Assembly: GCA_002298695.1 (NCBI GenBank)
Contig: DBLB01000154.1
Span: 268-6,088 of the forward strand
Origin: Clostridiales bacterium UBA735
GTDB lineage: Bacteria > Bacillota > Clostridia > Oscillospirales > Oscillospiraceae
DNA: 5,821 nt
Direction of reading: 5' to 3'
In this document: positions 1-4,362 of the stretch, piece after piece
Position numbering within the stretch: the stretch's first letter is position 1
Layout: every line of letters starts with the position of its first letter
The notes under the pieces: model-generated
Told to the model about the DNA's origin: nothing
Database searches by the model: none
The model's input: only the letters and a program-made list of their open reading frames with translations
Made by a program: the position numbers and the translations under genes

Positions 1-303
1 GAGTTTGAGAACACCGAAAACGCCACCAAGTATTGCAGGGCGGTCTATGACGCGGGCTTTTCGCCCGTCTGCCCCGCGCTGTTTCTGCCGCTGTTCCTGC
101 GCGATGAGATTCCGCAGGAGCATAAGGACGGCATCGACATGGCGCGGGAGTATCTGCGCCGCGCTCGTGTGCTGGTCGTTTGCGGCAGCACCGTAGATGA
201 AAGCGTGAAAAATGACATCGCCGTGGCCGAGCGCCTGCGGATCACCGCCACCACGCTGGACGGCATCCTGACCGTCAAGGGACAGGGGCGCAGAAATGAA
301 TAA
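1..303 (+). CDS. DUF7768/DUF4406-like mobile-element protein, C-terminal part (5' end cut by window)
   Basis: Frame 1 is open from the first base to the TAA at 301-303, giving 100 residues with no start in view, so the gene begins upstream. The sequence fits, from memory, a small family often annotated as DUF4406 or DUF7768 in conjugative elements of gut Firmicutes: a run of NTENATKYCR (residues 4-13), then AGFSPVCPALFLP (18-30), a downstream acidic helix with GIDMAREYLRRA (44-55), then VLVVCGST (57-64), resembling the strand and turn that ends the Rossmann-like nucleoside-deoxyribosyltransferase-type fold. The biochemical role is not known. The last bases overlap the ATG (296) of a 13-codon ORF. 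Its position just before a PcfB-like gene supports an integrative-element origin. The family assignment is by recall, not by search; the open frame itself is clear. Confidence 0.7.
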   Translation, partial: EFENTENATKYCRAVYDAGFSPVCPALFLPLFLRDEIPQEHKDGIDMAREYLRRARVLVVCGSTVDESVKNDIAVAERLRITATTLDGILTVKGQGRRNE

Positions 304-337
304 GCATCTTCTGCACCGGCTGGTGGTGCCGCCTTAG
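296..337 (+). other. 13-codon ORF / possible gene remnant between two mobile-element genes
   Basis: An ATG at 296 overlaps the end of the preceding gene and reads MNKHLLHRLVVPP before a TAG at 335-337. The same frame then stays open from 338 and ends in PANRRKGA and two stops (TGA TAA, 377-382), directly before the PcfB-like gene. If the TAG were a sense codon this would be a small ORF of 27 residues. It may be the tail of a decayed gene or merely a leader. There is no clear family match, so it is listed only to account for the 304-385 interval. Confidence 0.2.
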
Positions 338-368
338 TGTCCCGGCGTTCTCCCTGCAAATCGGAGGA

Positions 369-374
369 AAGGAG
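369..374 (+). promoter_or_regulatory. Ribosome binding site of the pcfB-like fragment
   Basis: AAGGAG lies 11 bases before the ATG at 386. The spacing is a little long but within range, and it supports 386 as the start. Confidence 0.55.
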
Positions 375-385
375 CGTGATAAGTC

Positions 386-634
386 ATGCAGGAAGAAGTT
401 GAACAGAGAATCGTATCCCCGATGATCTCCTGTGGGAAGCTGGGCGAACAGGAATTTCGCAAGGCCGTTGCCAAGCTGCTGGAGCAGCTAAAAAACGACT
501 ATCAGAAATATCAGCACAGCAAGGCCAATCCCCACGGGAAAATGACCGTCAAGCAGCTTGCCGCCAAGGATAAGGGATTGCAGAGCATCGAAGTCACCGA
601 TCAGAATAACGGAATTGTAAGATTTGGCGCGTAA
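386..634 (+). pseudogene. pcfB: PcfB-family (DUF3801) conjugation protein, truncated
   Basis: The 82-residue product starts MQEEVEQRIVSPMIS, matching the usual opening of PcfB/DUF3801 proteins (MQEEVEQ..V.L.IS). It also carries the family's conserved middle, PHGKMTVKQL (residues 49-58), followed by GLQSIEVTDQN (64-74), which corresponds to the GVSNIEITDKN region. Full members are roughly 150 residues and continue with a segment like F..VARKYGVDFA. Here the protein changes to NGIVRFGA and stops, so about the C-terminal half is missing. I read the other two frames just after the break and found no continuation, which argues for a deletion or recombination end rather than a simple frameshift. 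PcfB is known from conjugative plasmids, where it helps bring the relaxosome to the VirD4-type coupling protein PcfC. No coupling-protein gene follows; a transporter operon does. Probably non-functional, although a short variant of the family cannot be excluded. Confidence 0.7.
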
Positions 635-671
635 ACTGTTAGACAATTCGATGGCGCGTGCTGCGGCCGTC

Positions 672-680
672 TGCTACAAT
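672..680 (+). promoter_or_regulatory. Extended -10 promoter for the BceAB-like operon
   Basis: TGC followed by TACAAT makes an extended -10 element (TGnTAnAAT), 30 bases before the ATG at 711. No good -35 box sits at 16-18 bases upstream (that stretch is GGCGCG-like). A TAGACA at 640-645 is 29 bases away, too far for a normal spacer. A short inverted repeat, GTCTG (669-673) and CAGAC (682-686), brackets the -10 box and could be a regulator site. Motif reading only. Confidence 0.45.
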
Positions 681-696
681 ACAGACAGAAACCGAC

Positions 697-702
697 AGGA
701 GG
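697..702 (+). promoter_or_regulatory. Ribosome binding site fixing the ATPase start at 711
   Basis: A perfect AGGAGG is followed by 8 bases and then ATG at 711. It rejects a longer reading from TTG at 624, which would run across the promoter and add residues with no family similarity. Confidence 0.85.
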
Positions 703-710
703 CAAAAAAC

Positions 711-1475
711 ATGTCTATTTTGGAAGTCAGCGGCCTGCGCAAGGTCTATACGCCGCGGTTCGGCGGTACGCAGGTAGAGGCGCTGCGCAACGTCAATTTC
801 TGCGTGGAAGAGGGCGAATATGTTGCCATCATGGGCGAATCCGGTTCCGGTAAGACTACGCTGCTGAACATGCTGGCTGCGCTCGACCGTCCAACCGGCG
901 GCAGCGTGCTGCTGGACGGGAAAAGCCTGACCGATATCCGCGAATCGGAGGCCGCCGCCTTCCGGCGCGACCATCTGGGCTTCGTATTTCAGGAGTTCAA
1001 CCTGCTCGACACATTCACCATCGAGGACAACATCTATCTCCCGCTGGTGCTCGCCGGCATGCGCTATGAGCAGATGCAGGCAAAACTGATGCCGCTTGCG
1101 CTGGAACTCGGGATCTCCGGCCTGCTGAAAAAGTACCCCTATGAGGTGTCCGGCGGCCAGAAACAGCGCGCCGCCGTGGCGCGGGCGCTCATCACAAATC
1201 CGCGCCTGCTCCTCGCTGACGAACCGACCGGCGCACTCGACAGCCATGCCACCGACGAACTGCTGCACCTGTTTGCGGCGGTCAATCGCGCCGGACAGAC
1301 TGTCCTGATGGTCACGCACTCCGTGCGCGCCGCGAGCACGGCGGGACGCGTGCTGTTCATCCGGGACGGTGTGGTGTTCCACCAGCTCTACCGTGGTGCA
1401 GACGCAGACGAGCAGTTCTATCAGAAGATTGCAGGCACGCTGACCGTGCTGGCAACGGGAGGCGACCGGTCATGA
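711..1475 (+). CDS. BceA-like ABC transporter ATP-binding protein (peptide-antibiotic resistance type)
   Basis: This 254-residue cytoplasmic ATPase belongs to the MacB/LolD/BceA group and powers the permease encoded next to it. All nucleotide-binding motifs are intact: Walker A GESGSGKTT (42-50), Q-loop glutamine in VFQEFNLLD (Q94), signature VSGGQKQR (146-153), Walker B LLLADE (166-171) running into PTGALDS, and the H-loop histidine in VTHS (H203). The opening SILEVSGLRKVY and the QVEALRNVNF strand are typical of the family, and the length is normal (about 250). The start at 711 is set by AGGAGG at 697-702. Its stop overlaps the permease ATG by 4 bases (ATGA), so the two are probably translationally coupled. 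BceAB systems free lipid II-cycle intermediates from peptides such as bacitracin or lantibiotics; the actual substrate here cannot be read from sequence. The family is certain; the substrate is unknown. Confidence 0.95.
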   Translation: MSILEVSGLRKVYTPRFGGTQVEALRNVNFCVEEGEYVAIMGESGSGKTTLLNMLAALDRPTGGSVLLDGKSLTDIRESEAAAFRRDHLGFVFQEFNLLDTFTIEDNIYLPLVLAGMRYEQMQAKLMPLALELGISGLLKKYPYEVSGGQKQRAAVARALITNPRLLLADEPTGALDSHATDELLHLFAAVNRAGQTVLMVTHSVRAASTAGRVLFIRDGVVFHQLYRGADADEQFYQKIAGTLTVLATGGDRS

Positions 1476-3511
1476 AGCTTGCCCTCTATCCGCATCTTGC
1501 CCGCGACGGGATCCGCAAAAACCGCCGCATGTTTGCTCCGTATCTGCTGATGGCGATGTTGATGATCTCCATCTGCTACATTCTGTTCTTCCTCGGCCAT
1601 GCGGACTTTATCAGCACACTGCCGGGCGGCGACGATCTGCGCTGGATCATGAACCTCGGCGCCGCTGTGATCCTGATTTTCTCGGCAATTTTTCTGTTCT
1701 ACACCAATTCCTTTCTGATCCGCCGCCGGAAGAAGGAATTCGGCCTGTACAACGTGCTCGGTATGAGCAAGCGCAACCTCGCGCGCGTCATTGCCTGGGA
1801 GACGCTCTTCTGCGCGGCGCTTTCGCTGGCAGGTGGACTGGCGGGCGGCATTGTGCTGTCCAAGCTGGCGGAGCTCGGCCTGACGAACCTGATGGGCGGG
1901 GAGCCGACGTTCCGGTTTACGATCCTTCCGCGGGTCGCCGGCGGCGTGGCCGCGGCCTATGGAGCGCTGTTTGCGCTGCTGGGGGTGATCTCCGTGCTGC
2001 GTGTCGGCCGAAGCAGCGCCGTGTCTTTGATGAAGAGCGAGGCTGCCGGCGAAAAGCCGCCGCGCGCCAACTGGGTGCTCGGGGCGGTCGGCATAGTGAT
2101 GCTCGGCGCGGCCTACTGGCTGGCTGTTTCAATCGAAAATCCGCTGGATGCCATGATCTGGTTTTTTGCAGCGGTCGTGCTCGTGATCCTCGCGACCTAT
2201 CTGCTGATGGTCTGCACCTCGGTCGTCTTCTGCCGCCTGCTGCAAAAGAACAAGCGGTATTATTATCGGCCGAACCATTTTGTCTCCGTGTCCTCCATGG
2301 TCTACCGTATGAAGCGCAACGGCGCCGGGCTGGCCTCTATCTGCATTCTGGCAACGATGGTGCTCGTCATGATCTCCTCGACGGCCAGCCTCTACTTCGG
2401 CGCGGAGGATTCCCTCCGCAGCCGCTTCCCGCGCGAGCTGAATTTACAACTCCGGATGGCTGACGCCGCACAGATGGACGATTCTAATCTCGACCTGTTC
2501 CGCACTGCGGCGCAGAAGGCCGTTGCCGACTGCGGCGGTACAATACAGAATGTGACGGATTACCGCTATTTCAATGCCACAGGCTATCCGATGGAGGACG
2601 GCGTGGAACTGGACTGGCGTGAGTATGAGAACCGCACGATCTCCTATGATGCCGTCCGCGACTATTATTTTGTGCCGCAGGCGGACTATGAGACTCAGAG
2701 CGGAGAGACACTCGACATTCCGGACGGCACGGTCGCGCTGCGGACGTACCGGTGCGATGATGCGCCGCTGGAGCTGCGCCTCCGCCGGGGCGGGACGCTC
2801 CGCGTGTCGGAAAGCCGGAAGGGCAGCATGAATCTGAGCTACGCCCAGAACAGCACCGTTGCGACCATCGTGGTCGTCGCGCCGGACATGCAGGCGGTGC
2901 TGAGCGCGCTCCCATCGTTTCAGGACGGGATGGACAGCAGCACCTTCCGGTGGGTCTACGGCTTTGACACCGGGCTTGACGCGGATGGGCAGCGCGCGGT
3001 TGACGAAGCCCTGCACGAGCGGGTCCAGGTGCTCTCCTTCGGCGAGGGACAGGGCTATGAGATGTTCAGTCTGTCCCTCCGCGAGGACAACCGTGATGAC
3101 TTTTACGGCAATTACGGCGGCCTGCTCTTCCTCGGCCTGCTGCTGAGTCTGGTGTTCGTTCTGGCCGCAGTGCTTATCCTCTACTACAAGCAGATCTCGG
3201 AGGGCTACGAAGATCAGGCGCGCTTTGCCATTATGCAGAAGGTCGGCATGCAGAAACGGGAGATCCGCGCCAGCATCAACTCGCAGCTGCTGACAGTCTT
3301 CTTCCTCCCGCTGAGCTTCGCGGGCGTGCATATGGTGTTCGCGTTTCCGATGATCCGCCGCATTCTGACGCTGTTTGCACTCTATAACGTCCGCCTGTTC
3401 GCACTCGTGACGCTGGCAAGCTTCGCTGCGTTCGCTGTGCTTTATACTGTGGTCTACCGCATCACAGCGGCGGTTTATTACCGGATCGTCAGCGGAGGGC
3501 ATCATGAATAG
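1472..3511 (+). CDS. BceB-like FtsX-family ABC permease with large extracellular domain
   Basis: A 679-residue membrane permease and partner of the preceding ATPase. I see ten hydrophobic segments at about 21-41, 58-83, 105-130, 150-176, 201-220, 228-254, 286-308, 549-571, 605-627 and 640-663, with a polar stretch of roughly 240 residues (309-548) between helices 7 and 8. That is the BceB layout. Two FtsX-type motifs support it: EFGLYNVLGMSKRNL (89-103) after helix 2 and RFAIMQKVGMQKREI (584-598) after helix 8. The large outside domain is where substrate specificity and signalling to a BceS-type kinase are thought to reside. It holds two cysteines, C354 and C428, which might pair. Length is slightly above the usual 620-670. 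The gene starts by a 4-base overlap with the ATPase and its end overlaps a small membrane-protein gene by 8 bases. No cognate two-component genes lie in the window. Confidence 0.94.
   Translation: MKLALYPHLARDGIRKNRRMFAPYLLMAMLMISICYILFFLGHADFISTLPGGDDLRWIMNLGAAVILIFSAIFLFYTNSFLIRRRKKEFGLYNVLGMSKRNLARVIAWETLFCAALSLAGGLAGGIVLSKLAELGLTNLMGGEPTFRFTILPRVAGGVAAAYGALFALLGVISVLRVGRSSAVSLMKSEAAGEKPPRANWVLGAVGIVMLGAAYWLAVSIENPLDAMIWFFAAVVLVILATYLLMVCTSVVFCRLLQKNKRYYYRPNHFVSVSSMVYRMKRNGAGLASICILATMVLVMISSTASLYFGAEDSLRSRFPRELNLQLRMADAAQMDDSNLDLFRTAAQKAVADCGGTIQNVTDYRYFNATGYPMEDGVELDWREYENRTISYDAVRDYYFVPQADYETQSGETLDIPDGTVALRTYRCDDAPLELRLRRGGTLRVSESRKGSMNLSYAQNSTVATIVVVAPDMQAVLSALPSFQDGMDSSTFRWVYGFDTGLDADGQRAVDEALHERVQVLSFGEGQGYEMFSLSLREDNRDDFYGNYGGLLFLGLLLSLVFVLAAVLILYYKQISEGYEDQARFAIMQKVGMQKREIRASINSQLLTVFFLPLSFAGVHMVFAFPMIRRILTLFALYNVRLFALVTLASFAAFAVLYTVVYRITAAVYYRIVSGGHHE
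3494..3499 (+). promoter_or_regulatory. Ribosome binding site of the small membrane-protein gene
   Basis: GGAGGG lies inside the last codons of the permease gene, 4 bases before the ATG at 3504. The gap is short but usable and, with the overlap, suggests coupled translation. Confidence 0.5.
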
Positions 3512-3689
3512 GCCGCAGCTGTCCGCTCCGGGGTTGTCTCTGCGGACGCTGTGCTCCCGTGCCATCACAGGCGGATCAATTGTGCTCATTGCGCTGCTCG
3601 CCGTCCCGGCAGCGCTTCTGTTCGGATTGATCTACCTTGTCTGGACCGTCTCTGACGCTCTGACGGCCCGTCTCGACCGCACACCCTGA
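3504..3689 (+). CDS. Small single-pass membrane protein of unknown function, third gene of the BceAB-like operon
   Basis: A 61-residue ORF that I do not recognise as a named family. It has a polar N-terminus with three basic residues (R3, R14, R19), one strongly hydrophobic segment at about 22-47 (ITGGSIVLIALLAVPAALLF and onward), and a short charged tail (DALTARLDRTP). The basic residues before the helix suggest an N-in, C-out orientation. Support for its being real: it starts within the permease gene (8-base overlap) behind GGAGGG, fills the whole space up to the operon terminator, and ends only 12 bases before that hairpin. It may be a small accessory or regulatory subunit of the transporter, by analogy with other small proteins that bind membrane transporters; this is inference. 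It could also be a chance ORF, since GC-rich DNA has long open frames, but position and hydrophobic pattern argue against that. Confidence 0.62.
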   Translation: MNRPQLSAPGLSLRTLCSRAITGGSIVLIALLAVPAALLFGLIYLVWTVSDALTARLDRTP

Positions 3690-3701
3690 TATTGACACGT
3701 C

Positions 3702-3741
3702 AGCCGCTCTCTTTCTCCTGTAGAGAAAAAGAGCGGCTTTT
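3702..3741 (+). terminator. Rho-independent terminator of the BceAB-like operon
   Basis: Left arm 3702-3717 (AGCCGCTCTCTTTCTC) pairs with right arm 3723-3738 (GAGAAAAAGAGCGGCT) over 16 positions with one C-A mismatch (3711 against 3729) and a 5-base loop. It ends in TTTT (3738-3741). The U tract is short, but the stem is long with a GC-rich base. The A-run in the right arm faces a pyrimidine run in the left, so the hairpin could also work in the reverse direction; no minus-strand gene needs it. Confidence 0.88.
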
Positions 3742-3832
3742 GCCTCCGCCTCCGTGCAGCGTTGTGTGTAAAAATGCACAAAAACTGGAACTCATTTTTT
3801 ACAGATCGTTCATGATTTCCGGCCGATATTCT

Positions 3833-3838
3833 GATAAT
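3833..3838 (+). promoter_or_regulatory. Probable -10 box of the MarR/ABC exporter operon
   Basis: GATAAT differs from TATAAT at one base and sits about 40 bases before the GTG at 3877, in an AT-rich island (about 3770-3860) within GC-rich DNA. The -35 region is poor: TTCATG at 3809-3814 gives an 18-base spacer but few matches. TTTACA at 3798-3803 is a better hexamer but too far upstream (29-base gap). Initiation would fall near 3845, inside the palindrome. Confidence 0.45.
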
Positions 3839-3856
3839 ATTTCAATATTGAAATAT
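3837..3856. promoter_or_regulatory. Perfect 20-base palindrome, probable MarR operator
   Basis: The half site ATATTTCAAT (3837-3846) is followed directly by its exact reverse complement ATTGAAATAT (3847-3856), with no spacer and no mismatch. It overlaps the last two bases of the probable -10 box and covers the expected transcription start, and it lies 20 bases before the MarR start codon. MarR dimers bind palindromes of this size in their own promoters, so repression of the operon by its first gene product is likely. The palindrome is directly visible; the regulator assignment is inferred from position. Confidence 0.75.
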
Positions 3857-3864
3857 CCAAGATT

Positions 3865-3868
3865 GGAG
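3865..3868 (+). promoter_or_regulatory. Ribosome binding site deciding the MarR start at 3877
   Basis: GGAG (within TTGGAG) is followed by 8 bases and then GTG at 3877. An in-frame GTG at 3868 would use the last G of this site and has no good Shine-Dalgarno of its own, so 3877 is preferred. Confidence 0.6.
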
Positions 3869-3876
3869 TGTCTGGT

Positions 3877-4362
3877 GTGACAGAACTGACGAGAACGGCC
3901 TCGGAGATGTTTGTGAACACGTCGCGCTTTCTCGATGCATATCACGTGGTGATGCAGCCGCTGTGCGCGGAGGCAAAGCTGCCGCCGGCCGCTGTGGACA
4001 TCATCCTGTATCTGGCGAACAACCCGAGCTATAACACAGCAAAGGACATCTGCCGCCACAAGGGGCTGAAGCCGAGCATCGTGTCGTTCCATGTGGACCG
4101 GCTGGTGACAGACGGATACCTGAAACGGCAGCCCGTGCCCGACGACCGGCGGAAAACCGGCCTTTGCTGCACAGAAAAGGCCGTGCCGCTGATCGCAGAG
4201 GGCCGGAGATTACAGCATGCCTTTGCACTGGAACTGGCCCGCGGACTCAGCGACGAGGATCTGGCCCATTTCCGGCGGTGTGTGGCAGTATTTGACCGCA
4301 ACATCGACCGGCTGCGCACCGCATCGTCGGCCCCGACGGAACGATTGGAGGAATCGGAATGA
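3877..4362 (+). CDS. MarR-family transcriptional regulator
   Basis: A 161-residue winged helix-turn-helix protein (from GTG 3877; three residues longer if GTG 3868 is used). An N-terminal helix for dimerisation covers about 5-30. The DNA-binding domain spans about 35-105: NTAKDICRHKG (53-63) as the helix before the turn, KPSIVSFHVDRLVTDGYL (65-82) as the recognition helix and linker, and the wing with the family mark PDDRRKTGL (88-96). The C-terminal helices (107-147) complete the dimer interface. Length is normal for MarR. It has four cysteines (C30, C59, C97, C98), including a CC pair in the wing where LxLT is more usual. It overlaps the ABC exporter gene by 4 bases (ATGA) and has a perfect palindrome in its promoter. 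It likely represses the exporter until a small molecule or stress signal binds. The ligand is unknown. Confidence 0.92.
   Translation: MTELTRTASEMFVNTSRFLDAYHVVMQPLCAEAKLPPAAVDIILYLANNPSYNTAKDICRHKGLKPSIVSFHVDRLVTDGYLKRQPVPDDRRKTGLCCTEKAVPLIAEGRRLQHAFALELARGLSDEDLAHFRRCVAVFDRNIDRLRTASSAPTERLEESE
4347..4351 (+). promoter_or_regulatory. Ribosome binding site of the ABC exporter gene
   Basis: GGAGG lies 7 bases before the ATG at 4359, inside the end of the MarR gene, and fixes the exporter start. Confidence 0.75.

Larger units (their letters stand above)
1..634 (+). mobile_element. Remnant or edge of an integrative conjugative element
   Basis: Two adjacent genes of types typical of Firmicutes conjugative elements lie here, and the second is truncated. 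The codon use of the pcfB-like part looks more A-rich (many AAA, AAG and CAG codons) than the GC-rich genes downstream. No integrase, relaxase, coupling protein or attachment site is visible, so the left boundary lies outside the window and the right boundary is placed only by where recognisable PcfB sequence ends (about 608-634). Inference from gene content. Confidence 0.5.

Noticed and set aside
45..359. A 104-codon minus-strand ORF across the start of the window
   Set aside because: It is opposite the DUF7768-like frame, with no motif and arginine/serine-rich shadow composition.
624..710. N-terminal extension of the ATPase from TTG at 624
   Set aside because: It would translate across the extended -10 promoter and lacks family similarity. 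AGGAGG with 8-base spacing supports the ATG at 711.
2444..3589. A 381-codon open frame on the minus strand
   Set aside because: It is opposite the BceB-like permease, with low-complexity H, R and E-rich composition, no ribosome binding site of note and no recognisable domain.
3692..3697. TTGACA, a perfect -35 hexamer, just before the terminator
   Set aside because: There is no -10 box at 16-18 bases; the next bases form the terminator stem.
3762..3781. Short inverted repeat TTGTG / CACAA between the terminator and the MarR promoter
   Set aside because: Five-base arms with a 10-base loop in a low-complexity TG/A-rich stretch are too weak to call a site.
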